Of a stretch of 64,000 bases of DNA, positions 1 through 8,779 are shown piece by piece. Made by a program: the position numbers and the translations under genes. The notes beneath the pieces are model-generated. The model searched no databases and had not been told where the DNA came from. It saw only the letters and a list, made by a program, of their open reading frames with translations. The stretch is from Treponema sp. (GTDB lineage Bacteria; Spirochaetota; Spirochaetia; Treponematales; Treponemataceae), in contig JAEESN010000014.1 in the NCBI GenBank assembly GCA_016286365.1, forward strand, positions 1 to 64,000, given 5' to 3'. Positions within the stretch are counted from its first letter, which is position 1; each line of letters starts with the position of its first letter.

Positions 1-190
1 CAAATTGCGATTTGTAGGAATAAGGCATATTCAAAAATCATTTAGAATAAATCGCTATTATTATTCACAATAAAACCAAATTTATAAAATCGCTTACGAA
101 TGACAGAAATTTTTTATGAGGGGAGGAATAATTAATTTAAGAGTATTTTAAAATTTTATTAAATCATAGATTTTATGTTATACTAGAATC

Positions 191-397
191 ATGAAAACAG
201 ATCTTGATAACTGTTGTTTCAATCGCCCCTATGATGATCAGAGTTATATGAATATTTCATTAGAAACACAGGCTAAATTAATGATACAGACAGTTATTCT
301 TGATTATGCCAAATGGCAGCAGGAACATTTCGATAATATGTTTCTTGAAACTTTTGTAAATCAGGCTGCTGATTATGCAAAGGACAAGGGGAAATAA
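191..397 (+). pseudogene. remnant of a PIN-like toxin gene
   Basis: The first ~35 residues (DNCCFNRPYDDQ, then an LE-x-x-AKL stretch) match the start of a known PIN-like nuclease group with a YLDNCCFNRPYDDQ signature, but the usual ~150-residue domain is missing. After about residue 37 the sequence changes to a WQQEHFDN segment that looks like the tail of a partner antitoxin. It is therefore probably a deletion product joining two neighbouring genes. There is no Shine-Dalgarno; a TATACT hexamer at 179-184 sits 6 nt before the ATG. An open frame without a start codon (about 385-508, KKSLKAELSGLRNEKGKY) follows and may be further debris. The intact VapBC pair lies just downstream. Confidence 0.5.
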
Positions 398-495
398 AAA
401 AATCGCTTAAAGCAGAGCTTTCTGGCTTAAGAAACGAGAAGGGAAAATATATATTTATAGATATACTACAGAAATCGAAATTTATAGATAAAGAT

Positions 496-528
496 TTGGA
501 AAAAAACTAATGCTGTGTTATATTATAA
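496..528 (+). promoter_or_regulatory. vapBC promoter and overlapping palindrome
   Basis: TTGGAA at 496-501 and TATATT at 519-524 are spaced by 17 nt. The -10 lies inside a perfect 11-nt palindrome (TTATATTATAA, 518-528), which fits autoregulation by a VapB-type antitoxin. The ribosome binding site AGGAGGA follows at about 532-538. Confidence 0.55.
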
Positions 529-545
529 GTGAGGAGGAATCGAAT

Positions 546-758
546 ATGTCATATGAAGCTCTAGAAGAACAGATAAGAACATTACCGCAAGAAGCTCTTG
601 AGGTTGTATCTTCATACATTACAAAAATACTCAATGCCTATCAAAACAAAGACTCTGTTGATTTTTCTTTCGTTGATAATATTTTTGGAAGTCTTTCTGA
701 TTCAGAAGCAGAAGAATTACGTTCTTGCTGCGGGCTAAAGTTTAAGGAGACTGTATGA
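546..758 (+). CDS. VapB-like antitoxin
   Basis: A 70-residue acidic protein beginning MSYEALEEQIRTLP. The chosen ATG at 546 sits 7 nt after an AGGAGGA ribosome site; a longer reading from 510 has no such site. The N-terminal helix (EEQIRTLPQEALEVVSSYI) resembles the DUF2281/VapB-like antitoxins that pair with PIN toxins, and the C-terminal part is the likely toxin-binding arm. The stop overlaps the toxin start (ATGA), the standard arrangement for translational coupling. The family assignment rests mainly on this context. Confidence 0.75.
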   Translation: MSYEALEEQIRTLPQEALEVVSSYITKILNAYQNKDSVDFSFVDNIFGSLSDSEAEELRSCCGLKFKETV

Positions 759-1153
759 CATATTACTTAGATTCAAATGTTATTATTGATTTACTTAATG
801 GTAATTCAAAAGTATTAACTGAGTTTAAGAAGGCTTTCCTTTCTGCTTCTGTAAGAATCCCTGATTTAGTTTATTATGAAGTTTTAAGAGGCTTTGAATA
901 CACTGATCCAAAAAACAAAAAGACAGATTTTGAAGCATTTTCCGAAAGATGTGGAATAGAATATATGGATCTGGAAACTTTTAAAATTGCCGCAGTCAAT
1001 TATGCAAACTTAAAAAAACAAGGTATGACAATCGGGGATGATGATATATTAATTGGTTCTCTTGCAATAGAACGAAACGCAATTCTGGTTACAAATAATA
1101 CCAAACATTTTACTCGACTGAATGGAATTACCCTGGAGAATTGGGCTAAATAA
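755..1153 (+). CDS. vapC: VapC-type PIN-domain ribonuclease toxin
   Basis: A 132-residue PIN-domain protein of normal VapC length. The metal-binding acidic residues are visible: Asp6 in YYLDSNVIID, a Glu in YYEVLRGFEY (about residue 43), and the Asp cluster of GDDDILIG (about residue 95). The closing VTNNTKHFTR motif is typical of VapC. Known VapC toxins cut tRNA or rRNA when VapB is degraded; the target here cannot be read from sequence. The gene overlaps vapB by 4 nt and all catalytic positions look intact. Confidence 0.9.
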   Translation: MTYYLDSNVIIDLLNGNSKVLTEFKKAFLSASVRIPDLVYYEVLRGFEYTDPKNKKTDFEAFSERCGIEYMDLETFKIAAVNYANLKKQGMTIGDDDILIGSLAIERNAILVTNNTKHFTRLNGITLENWAK

Positions 1154-1263
1154 TTCCTGTTTTTTGAAATACGAAAGGAAAAATTTGTAAATTCCCTCCG
1201 CGCAAAAGAAGATAGTATATCATAAAAACACATAAGATTATTTTTCCTTAACCGGCAAAATAT

Positions 1264-1510
1264 CCGTGTTATAAAACCGCTTTAAAAAAATCACTTTATA
1301 TATACGTGTTATAAAAACTCGGAGCAAAGGTTCACATTTTGCGGCGCGTGTTTTAGCAGAGCAAAATGTGGTTCTTTGCGGGAGAGTTTTTATAAGTACG
1401 CATAGCACATGCAAAACATGGTTCTTTGTGGAAGCATTTTTATGAGTACGCATAGCACATGCGAAATATGATTGTCCTTGGAAGAGTTTTTATAAATACG
1501 GACAAAAATG
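1264..1510. repeat. 50-bp tandem repeat with inverted copy
   Basis: This lies in the 440-bp gene-free stretch 1154-1594. Three units of exactly 50 bp run head to tail at 1361-1410, 1411-1460 and 1461-1510, each with TTTTTAT-A/G-AGTACG and most with GCATAGCACATGC. The segment 1311-1342 is a near-complementary inverted copy of the first unit (ATAAAAACTC...CACATTTTGC), so 1311-1393 can form a long hairpin with a ~18-nt loop. A short direct repeat CGTGTTATAAAA lies at 1265 and 1305. No ORF here is convincing. Confidence 0.75.
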
Positions 1511-1594
1511 TACTGAAATAATTTAGTTTTATGTGGGATTGATTTTATAAATACATGAGATATAATTCTTTTATAATTTAGTGGAGATTATTTT

Positions 1595-2692
1595 ATGCTT
1601 ATTACAAACCAAAAGAAAACCATATTAACTACAATTCTTATCCTCTATTTTGCCATATTGTTTTTTTCCTGTACAAAGCCAAAGTATATTTATGTTTGTA
1701 ATGATGACACTTTTAAGGACAAAATCTTTATAATCATAGAAGGCGATAAATATGACAGAATATCGGATATCTATTTTAGGGCAACTCCCCAGGATCTGAC
1801 TTTTATATTCGAAACGGTAATCCCCGTTAAAGCAGGCCCTCATGATTATATTGAACTAAAAGGCAAATTAGACAGAAAAAAATTTATAATAAAACATAAT
1901 GAGCTCCTTGAAAATCTAGCTGGTATGATATTCAGGGAACATCACGAATTATTAGTATTTGATTCTATAAATGGTATAGAGCTTGAGTTTATTGGTGAAA
2001 AAGATGACGGTAAATATTTTAAAAACAAAAAAATCATACCTTATGAACAGGAAGGACTGTATCTTGACGGAGTTGTAACCGGTATCTGCGTAAAGGATGA
2101 CAGAAAAATTGATTTAAGAGTGAAGATGGATGATGATTATGAATTTTACGATACAATCTCTTATTCTTCACAAGGTCTTTCAATAGCACGTACAGATAAA
2201 GATGATAAACGAAACAGTACTTCCCGAATTTCTGGAAATTATGATACTGGCTTTAAATCAAATTATACAGAGCTATGTAGACAAAATAAAAAGCTAATAG
2301 AAGAAAACCCGGAACTCCAGAAACTGATTGAAGATGATGTAGAAAGACGTAAAAGGCAAAGCTTGTTTAATCCTGATTACGATAAATTTTTTGATTATGA
2401 CTGCCTCTGCTTCAATAAGAGTAGTGGAAGTGATGGTGAATACGAAACGCAAACTGTTTTTTATACCATCCGTGATGGAGACCATTCTTACGAAACACGA
2501 ATATTAAAAATGCATAATGTACTGGGCAGCGTTATAGAGGATGTTTTGCGCTCACTTGAGCCAAAAACAGTAGATGCAGTTTCCCCTGTAGATCAGGATT
2601 CTTACCTTCTACTGATTTATGACTCTTATACCGACACTACCTGGGCAAATATTTTTGACTATAAAAATTTGAAATATAGTTTAACCAGATAA
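1595..2692 (+). CDS. lipoprotein of unknown function
   Basis: A 365-residue protein with a lipoprotein signal peptide: a charged start, a hydrophobic core (TILTTILILYFAILF) and the lipobox FFSC with Cys about residue 26. The remainder is polar and acidic, with no cysteine-rich or enzymatic motif recognised. A GGAG ribosome site lies about 10 nt before the ATG. It converges on secA, and the two stop codons abut without a gap. Membrane-anchored in the periplasm or at the cell surface; function unknown. Confidence 0.8.
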   Translation: MLITNQKKTILTTILILYFAILFFSCTKPKYIYVCNDDTFKDKIFIIIEGDKYDRISDIYFRATPQDLTFIFETVIPVKAGPHDYIELKGKLDRKKFIIKHNELLENLAGMIFREHHELLVFDSINGIELEFIGEKDDGKYFKNKKIIPYEQEGLYLDGVVTGICVKDDRKIDLRVKMDDDYEFYDTISYSSQGLSIARTDKDDKRNSTSRISGNYDTGFKSNYTELCRQNKKLIEENPELQKLIEDDVERRKRQSLFNPDYDKFFDYDCLCFNKSSGSDGEYETQTVFYTIRDGDHSYETRILKMHNVLGSVIEDVLRSLEPKTVDAVSPVDQDSYLLLIYDSYTDTTWANIFDYKNLKYSLTR

Positions 2693-5542
2693 TTATCTAC
2701 CACAGCACTGCTTGTATTTCTTTCCGCTTCCACATGGACATGGATCGTTTCTTCCAACCTTTGGCATTGTTCTTCTTACTGTGATTGAATCGCCCTGTGA
2801 ACGCTGGTTTGTAGCGCTTCCCTGAGCCTGTCTTCTTGCCATTGCTCCGCTGAAAGATGATGCAGCACTTCTTTCCATCTGTGCCTGTGCAGCCTGAGCC
2901 TGTACTGAACCAGCTGTATTTCCAAAAGAAGAAGTTGCATCTTCGTGCTGTGTGTTGAGGTTTCTGCTTTGAGAAGCGAGCATCTGTTTTCTCTGTTCTG
3001 CTGCTTCCGGAGAAAGCTGAATCTTTACCTTGAATACGCGCGACATAACTGTATTTCTGATTGTGTCGAGCATATCATCAAAATATCTGAATCCGTCAAT
3101 CTTATATTCTGTTAATGGGTTTTTAGAACCGTATGTACGAAGTCCTACTGCTTCTCGTAAGCCTTCCAGTGTTTCAAGCTGATCAAGCCACTTTCTGTCG
3201 ATAAGCTGGATATACTGATAGCGGATGAACATGTTCAGGTTTTCTTTTCCCGCAAGTGTTTCTTTTTCTGTTATATCATTCTGTAATTCTGCAAGTACTG
3301 CTTCGCGGTTTAATCTTTCCGGTGGAAGCATTACGCCGAATGTATTTTTAATCTTGTCTGCAAGTTCGTTTGTAATACCGGTTGTATCTCTTCTTGAATG
3401 CTTTGCTTCTTCGTCATATTCATCAAAGAATGCTTCGATTGTTTCTGTTGCGTTATTCATGATTCGTGCAGAAAGATTTTCGTCTGCAAGGATTGTGTCT
3501 CTCTGTTCGTAGATTACAGAACGCTGTTCGTTTAATACATCATCATAATCAAGGAGGTGTTTACGGATTTCGAAGTTTCTGTCTTCTACCTTCTGCTGAG
3601 CTTTTTCAATTCCCTTGTTGAGCCATGGATGGTCAATTGGTTCACCAGGCTGCATACCGATTCTTTTCATCATGAGCTTCATGCGTTCTCCACCAAAGAG
3701 TCGCATCAAGTCGTCGTCCATGGAGATAAAGAATTTTGAACGTCCCGGGTCACCCTGTCGTCCTGAACGACCACGAAGCTGATTGTCGATACGGCGTGAT
3801 TCATGGCGTTCTGAACCGATTACATAAAGTCCACCGCACTGGCGTACTTCTTCGTAATCCTTTTTCCAGTTTTCTTTTTCTATTGCAAGTGCTGCCTTGT
3901 ACTGTTCTTCTGTTGCATTTGTTCCGGCTCTCTTTCTTGCCCTGAATTCAGGGTTACCGCCGAGCTTAATATCGGTACCACGACCGGCCATGTTTGTAGC
4001 GATTGTTACAGAACCTTTTGCACCGGCTTCTGCAATGATGAGCGCTTCGCGTGCATGGTTTTTAGCATTCAATACTTCGTGTCTGATTCCCTTTCTTGTA
4101 AGAAGGCGAGAAAGAAGTTCTGACTTTTCTACGGATACTGTACCAACAAGTACCGGCTGTCCTTTTTCGTGTGCAGCCTGGATTTCTTTTGCAATTGCTT
4201 CCCACTTGTCGTCTTCGTTCATGTAAACTTCGTCGTTTTCGTCTTTACGCTGAACAGGAACGTTTGTAGGGATTGCAACTACATCGAGTTTATAGATTTT
4301 ATTAAATTCTACTGCTTCTGTTGCGGCAGTACCTGTCATTCCGGAAAGCTTGTCGTACATACGGAAGAAGTTCTGGAATGTGATTGTTGCCATTGTGCGG
4401 TTGCGCTGTGCAATGCGGATGTGTTCCTTTGCTTCGATAGCCTGATGTAATCCGTCTGAATAACGGCGGCCTTCGAGAACACGTCCTGTAAATTCATCAA
4501 TAATTTCTACCTTTCCGTCGCGAACAAGATAATCAACATCATTATGGAAAAGCAGGTGAGCTCTTAAAGCCTGTGTAAAGTAGTGTGTAAATTCAAAGTT
4601 TTCTTCATCTTCAAGAAAACCGCGGATTAAGTTGTGCTTGTGAAGAATTTCGTTGATGTGGAGCATACCCTTATCTGTAAAGGTAACGCGTTTTGATTTT
4701 TCATCGATTTTATAATCACCCTGGATGGCATCCCTCTGCTCAGGAGTCATAAAGCTTTCGTCAGGATAATCATCAGTTTTAGGATCTTTTTCTACTTCTT
4801 TTAATTCGCCAACGTATTTATCAACTTCGTGATATTTATATGTATCATCTTCTCCGGCACCGGAAATAATAAGTGGAGTTCTGGCTTCATCAATCAAGAT
4901 AGAGTCGATTTCGTCCACGATACAGTAATTAAATCCGCGCTGAACCTTGTCGTTAAGGTCAATCTTCATGTTGTCGCGAAGATAGTCAAATCCGAATTCG
5001 TTGTTTGTACCGTAAGTAATATCGCAGTTATATGCAGCCTTACGTGCATCGTTATCCATGTCCGAAAGAATTGCACCGACAGTTAAACCAAGATATGCAA
5101 AAATAGGACGACGTGAATCGGCATCGCGCTTTGCAAGGTAATCGTTTACTGTTACAACGTGAACGCCTTTTCCTGTTAATGCGTTAAGATAGGCTGGAGC
5201 TACGGCAACGAGTGTTTTACCTTCACCAGTCTTCATTTCTGTAATCTTTCCCTGATGCAGGTTGATGGAACCCATAATCTGAACATCAAAAGGTCGTTCA
5301 CCGATTACACGCCATGAAGCTTCGCGGCAGAGTGCAAATGCTTCTGGTAATATATCATCAAGGGTTTTACCCTGACTAAGTTCTTCTTTGAATCTTTTTG
5401 TCTGAAGAGGAAACTCCTCTGGTTTGAGTGATTTTGCCCATTCTTCTTTTGCGTTTACTTTTGCAAGAATAGGTTTGAGGGCTTTTACATCACGGTCATT
5501 CTGTGTACCAAATATCGCTGTAAGGATTTTATCAATCAACAT
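2693..5542 (-). CDS. secA: preprotein translocase ATPase SecA
   Basis: The 949-residue motor drives secretory preproteins through SecYEG. Visible are Walker A (TGEGKT, residues 105-110), the DEAD-type VDEIDS (209-214), the nucleotide-binding segment [14 protein letters not shown], the [24 protein letters not shown] helicase signature in the second NBD, and a C-terminal zinc ligand set CPCG-x7-CC for SecB or lipid contact. A Gln/Ala/Ser-rich linker of ~70 residues precedes the zinc motif. Length is slightly above the usual ~900. It is a single gene on the minus strand, convergent with the lipoprotein at 1595. Confidence 0.98.
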   Translation of the reverse strand: MLIDKILTAIFGTQNDRDVKALKPILAKVNAKEEWAKSLKPEEFPLQTKRFKEELSQGKTLDDILPEAFALCREASWRVIGERPFDVQIMGSINLHQGKITEMKTGEGKTLVAVAPAYLNALTGKGVHVVTVNDYLAKRDADSRRPIFAYLGLTVGAILSDMDNDARKAAYNCDITYGTNNEFGFDYLRDNMKIDLNDKVQRGFNYCIVDEIDSILIDEARTPLIISGAGEDDTYKYHEVDKYVGELKEVEKDPKTDDYPDESFMTPEQRDAIQGDYKIDEKSKRVTFTDKGMLHINEILHKHNLIRGFLEDEENFEFTHYFTQALRAHLLFHNDVDYLVRDGKVEIIDEFTGRVLEGRRYSDGLHQAIEAKEHIRIAQRNRTMATITFQNFFRMYDKLSGMTGTAATEAVEFNKIYKLDVVAIPTNVPVQRKDENDEVYMNEDDKWEAIAKEIQAAHEKGQPVLVGTVSVEKSELLSRLLTRKGIRHEVLNAKNHAREALIIAEAGAKGSVTIATNMAGRGTDIKLGGNPEFRARKRAGTNATEEQYKAALAIEKENWKKDYEEVRQCGGLYVIGSERHESRRIDNQLRGRSGRQGDPGRSKFFISMDDDLMRLFGGERMKLMMKRIGMQPGEPIDHPWLNKGIEKAQQKVEDRNFEIRKHLLDYDDVLNEQRSVIYEQRDTILADENLSARIMNNATETIEAFFDEYDEEAKHSRRDTTGITNELADKIKNTFGVMLPPERLNREAVLAELQNDITEKETLAGKENLNMFIRYQYIQLIDRKWLDQLETLEGLREAVGLRTYGSKNPLTEYKIDGFRYFDDMLDTIRNTVMSRVFKVKIQLSPEAAEQRKQMLASQSRNLNTQHEDATSSFGNTAGSVQAQAAQAQMERSAASSFSGAMARRQAQGSATNQRSQGDSITVRRTMPKVGRNDPCPCGSGKKYKQCCGR

Positions 5543-5619
5543 TTTTCTTCTTATTCCTTATAAAATGAGTTAAAATATTATATCCAATATTAATAAAATT
5601 TACTATATTTATAGTACGA

Positions 5620-5653
5620 TTGACAAGGAAAAAATGAATATTTAAACTATAAT
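5620..5653 (+). promoter_or_regulatory. probable promoter of the 5692 lipoprotein
   Basis: A perfect TTGACA lies at 5620-5625. TAAACT at 5643-5648 has a 17-nt spacer; a perfect TATAAT at 5648-5653 has a long 22-nt spacer, so which -10 is used is unclear. It lies between the divergent secA and lipoprotein genes. Confidence 0.45.
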
Positions 5654-5691
5654 CAGTATAAAAAAATATGGTTATGAAGATTAAGAAAAAT

Positions 5692-6915
5692 ATGAAAAAG
5701 ACATTTATTTTAGCAGCAACTTTAATTGCATTTTGTGGGCTTTTCACAATCATCTCGTGCAGCAAAAAAGAAACTATTGAATCTCTTAAAGAAGTAAAAC
5801 AGTTTGATATTCCCTATGGAAATTTCGAAGAACAGATAAGCGTTGGAGATCTTAATTCAGTCGGTACTGTAAGAAAGGGTATTGCGATGCGCGACGGTTT
5901 CTTTTATGTAATAGACGGTGAATCAGAAAAAATCATGGAGCTTATTTCTTATGGTGATTTACTTTCGCTTTATTATTACGAGGATTCCCAGACTGCAGAT
6001 TTAATCAATAAATCAGAAAGAGTGCCTGAATGTTCGCATAAGACAATCGGTCTTCAGTTTGATTATCCCGGGCAGATTGCAGTTGATTCAAACAAGACGA
6101 TTTATGTAACCGGAACTTTTATTAAAAAACAGCAGGAAGTTGGACCGGACGGATTACTTTACAGCCAGGGCGTTTTAAAGTTTGACCGCGATGGTACTAA
6201 CATGGACTACATCGGTCAGCAGGGCCCCGGAGGAAAGCCGTTCCCGTTAATCAAAAATATTTATATCACCCAGAGTGATGAGCTTGTTGTTGTAAGTAAT
6301 TCAAACGACGGCTTTATTGTTTACTGGATCGGTAAAAACGGATTTCCAAAATACACTGTAAACATCAATGCTTCGAACATTCCGAAGTTTAAAAATCCGG
6401 ATATTAAAAACGAGATTTATGCCACAATTTCGAATGTAATTCCTTCTCAGACTGATTATAAGCTTTATGTATACGTTGATTATTATTCTACATTTGTGGA
6501 CGACGATTCTATGGTTCAGTCGGGTGTAAATTATCTTCAGTCGCTTTTGTACCCGCTTGACTGTATAAAAGAAACTTATGATGATTCAGTTTCTATTCCG
6601 CCATACGAAGAATCTGTTGTTGTAGATTACAGTAAGCTTACATACCGCATCCCTTATGATTTTATGGGTGTTACTGCGAACGGCTGGAAATATTTTATCA
6701 TCAAAAATCAGGATGGATTTAATATCGAAATGATTCAGAATGAAAGTCAGAAAATTCTCCGCCGTCACCTTGATGTAAATCAGCAGAATAATCTTTATTA
6801 CGATATGCATCTTTCTCCGGAAGGAATCATAACTGCTTTGTATCTTGATAAGGATACTGCCCGCGTTGTCTGGTACAGAACCGACAGCCTTATTGATGCA
6901 ATCTTGAATAACTAG
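5692..6915 (+). CDS. lipoprotein, possible beta-propeller (LIC_12708-like)
   Basis: 407 residues from this start; in-frame ATGs at 5668 and 5674 are also possible. The 5692 start gives the tidiest signal peptide (MKKTFILAATLIAFCGLF, lipobox IISC). The body has repeated blade-like stretches (GIAMRDGFFYVIDGE, QIAVDSNKTIYVTG, TQSDELVVVSNS), suggesting an NHL/propeller fold. From memory it resembles a spirochaete family labelled LIC_12708; this is unverified. It heads a plus-strand run that continues to mutS2, with only a 21-nt gap to the next gene. Confidence 0.7.
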   Translation: MKKTFILAATLIAFCGLFTIISCSKKETIESLKEVKQFDIPYGNFEEQISVGDLNSVGTVRKGIAMRDGFFYVIDGESEKIMELISYGDLLSLYYYEDSQTADLINKSERVPECSHKTIGLQFDYPGQIAVDSNKTIYVTGTFIKKQQEVGPDGLLYSQGVLKFDRDGTNMDYIGQQGPGGKPFPLIKNIYITQSDELVVVSNSNDGFIVYWIGKNGFPKYTVNINASNIPKFKNPDIKNEIYATISNVIPSQTDYKLYVYVDYYSTFVDDDSMVQSGVNYLQSLLYPLDCIKETYDDSVSIPPYEESVVVDYSKLTYRIPYDFMGVTANGWKYFIIKNQDGFNIEMIQNESQKILRRHLDVNQQNNLYYDMHLSPEGIITALYLDKDTARVVWYRTDSLIDAILNN

Positions 6916-6936
6916 GACATTAAAAGGGGGAGGCAT

Positions 6937-7485
6937 ATGTTTGAACAGATAGAAGAAACAAGACCGGATGGAGAACAGCCTCTCAAATTTTATTACAATC
7001 GCGAAGAACGTGTAAAAAAAGCTTCCAGTCAGGTTCAGGATTATTATAATGGTGGAATGCGTCCTGTTAAGGGAATAAGGGCTTTGTTTTATAAGGGAAA
7101 TAAATTTATCCTTATTGCCCTTGTTTTTTTTGTAGCCGTTACATGGATTTATACCGGAATAAATAAAAATGTTTCTTATGCAAAGATAAACGATGTTTCG
7201 TTCGATGTTCAGGCTTTTGTTTACGAAAAAGAAGTTTATACGAACATAAAAATTCATAATAAAAAAGCTGATGAAAAAACTCCTCCCGTAAAAATTGATG
7301 CTCTGGTAAGCTTTATAAATTCCGATAATGAAATACAGGATGCTTCGGAACTTTCTCTGGTTTATAAAAATGGCGAAGAATATTTACGGACAAAAACCAC
7401 TGATTATGATATAATCAGAGTAAATATTAAGGTAACAATTGATGACCAGACCAGGGAACTTTCGACCCTTGTGTCCAGATTATAA
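6937..7485 (+). CDS. single-pass membrane protein, unknown
   Basis: 182 residues: a polar N-terminal ~60 residues, one transmembrane segment (KFILIALVFFVAVTWIY, about 56-72), then a ~110-residue predicted beta-rich extracytoplasmic domain. The ribosome site GGGGGAGG precedes the ATG by 4-6 nt. The bitopic topology and lack of cysteines argue against a lipoprotein. It probably belongs to the same transcript as its neighbours. I do not recognise the family. Confidence 0.7.
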   Translation: MFEQIEETRPDGEQPLKFYYNREERVKKASSQVQDYYNGGMRPVKGIRALFYKGNKFILIALVFFVAVTWIYTGINKNVSYAKINDVSFDVQAFVYEKEVYTNIKIHNKKADEKTPPVKIDALVSFINSDNEIQDASELSLVYKNGEEYLRTKTTDYDIIRVNIKVTIDDQTRELSTLVSRL

Positions 7486-7509
7486 AGTAAGTTTAATAAG
7501 GAGTTTTTT

Positions 7510-7980
7510 ATGATGCAGTTCTATTTTCTTTCGGTTATTCTGAACATTGCTTCGGGATTAATTCTGATTAAATCTCTTGCTAAAAAAGAAGCTGAACCTC
7601 TGGATTCTGTCGAAGGTGAAGAAACAAAAAAATCAGGTTTTATAGATAAAATTAAAGATAAGATGGATGGCCTTGAAGTTTTACAAAGTCCTACATTTGT
7701 TCTTGTTGTAGCAGTACTTTCGCTGTTTACAGGAGTTATAAAACTTTTTAAGGTTGCAGGCGGAAGTCCTGTTATCTTTGGTGATTTCTTTCCGGCAGTA
7801 ACAGGAATCCTTGCTTCTTTAACACTGCTTCTTTCTCTTTACATGAGTAAGGGGGCATCTGGAATCAAGCTTCCAAAAGTGCTCGAAACAATCTTTGTAG
7901 AAAAATCTTACCTTGTTGGATTTGTCTGCCTGATTATTGCACTTCTTCATTTTATTATGCCTGGCGTAATATTCTTTTAA
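7510..7980 (+). CDS. small multi-pass membrane protein, unknown
   Basis: 156 residues with four hydrophobic stretches: residues 1-22, a pair around 60-75 and 85-117 split by a short GGSP turn, and a C-terminal FVCLIIALLHFIMPGVIFF. A charged cytoplasmic loop (KKEAEPLDSVEGEE...) follows the first segment. AAGGAG lies 7 nt before the start; either of two adjacent ATGs is possible. It lies between a bitopic protein and a Nudix hydrolase. No function is recognised. Confidence 0.7.
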   Translation: MMQFYFLSVILNIASGLILIKSLAKKEAEPLDSVEGEETKKSGFIDKIKDKMDGLEVLQSPTFVLVVAVLSLFTGVIKLFKVAGGSPVIFGDFFPAVTGILASLTLLLSLYMSKGASGIKLPKVLETIFVEKSYLVGFVCLIIALLHFIMPGVIFF

Positions 7981-8000
7981 TATAAGGTACGGGGCTTAAA

Positions 8001-8402
8001 ATGAGTCGTTCAATAGCATGCATTGATTACAGAGACGGAAAAATCTTTATTGCCAAACGTGCTCAAAAAGGAGACATGGGTGGTAAGTGGGAATTTCCCG
8101 GTGGAAAAATCGAAGATGGCGAAGATTTTGAAACTGCAATCAAAAGAGAAATGCTTGAAGAATTTGGTGTGGATGTAAAGGTTCACGAAAAAATTACGGA
8201 GGGAACTTTTTTTCATAAGGGAAAGAAATGTTCTCTGTTTGTATTTTTTACTGAATTTTCGGAAGACGGAATTAAAAAGCCTTTTGTCCTCACAGAACAT
8301 ACTGAATATAAATGGGTTGAACCCGAAGAAATCAATAAGCTGGATTTTGTTGATTCTGATTTATCGATTTTTCCGGAGGTTCTAAAAAGTATAAAAAAAT
8401 GA
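8001..8402 (+). CDS. mutT: MutT-type Nudix hydrolase
   Basis: A 133-residue protein with a perfect Nudix box G-x5-E-x7-REU-x-EE-x-GU: G35, E41, R49, E50, E53, E54, G56, V57. The preceding KWEFPGGK is typical of MutT/8-oxo-dGTP diphosphatases, which remove oxidised nucleotides from the pool. Size is normal. The exact substrate cannot be read from sequence, as related enzymes also act on CTP or NTP analogues. Its last codon overlaps the next gene by 4 nt (ATGA), so the two are probably co-translated. Confidence 0.88.
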   Translation: MSRSIACIDYRDGKIFIAKRAQKGDMGGKWEFPGGKIEDGEDFETAIKREMLEEFGVDVKVHEKITEGTFFHKGKKCSLFVFFTEFSEDGIKKPFVLTEHTEYKWVEPEEINKLDFVDSDLSIFPEVLKSIKK

Positions 8403-8767
8403 AAAAGCTGATTAAATTATTTACATGTGTTTTTATAGTTTTATTCTGTGTTACTTCATGTAATAAAAATAAAATAACTGTACTCGAGTTTGATAATTCT
8501 GAACCGCTTGCTCTTGCTCCCGACGTAAGATGGGCTTTAGTGATTGCACCTTATGCCGCATATTACGAAAAAACAGACTGGAATTCCGAAGTAAAGGGAT
8601 ACAGCAGAAGGGGACAGATCTTACAGGTTTTGAGCCGTGCGGAAGATAAAGATGATAACGAATGGTACAGATTCGAAACAGGCTGGCTTCCTTCTTCTAC
8701 GATTACAGTTTACAGTAACCGTTTAAAAGCTCAGCGTGCTGCAGAAGAATTAAAAGAAAAAGAATAG
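8399..8767 (+). CDS. small lipoprotein with SH3-like domain
   Basis: 122 residues: signal peptide MKKLIKLFTCVFIVLFCV with lipobox VTSC (Cys about 21), then a ~75-residue region (YAAYYEKTDW...YSRRGQILQV...WYRFETGWLPSS) with the pattern of bacterial SH3b domains, which commonly bind cell-wall peptides. A charged helix ends the protein. It overlaps mutT by 4 nt and lies 12 nt upstream of the NeuB-type synthase. The SH3 call is by pattern only. Confidence 0.65.
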   Translation: MKKLIKLFTCVFIVLFCVTSCNKNKITVLEFDNSEPLALAPDVRWALVIAPYAAYYEKTDWNSEVKGYSRRGQILQVLSRAEDKDDNEWYRFETGWLPSSTITVYSNRLKAQRAAEELKEKE

Positions 8768-8779
8768 GGTTATAAAATC

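Noticed and set aside
1000-1453. Antisense frames across vapC and the 50-bp repeat
   Set aside because: They overlap vapC or the repeat array and read as repeat-derived low-complexity protein.
1361-1510. CRISPR array
   Set aside because: The 50-bp units are contiguous with no unique spacers, and no cas genes are present.
6586-7257. A 223-codon antisense frame over the 5692 and 6937 genes
   Set aside because: It overlaps two well-supported genes and has the hydrophobic composition typical of reverse frames.
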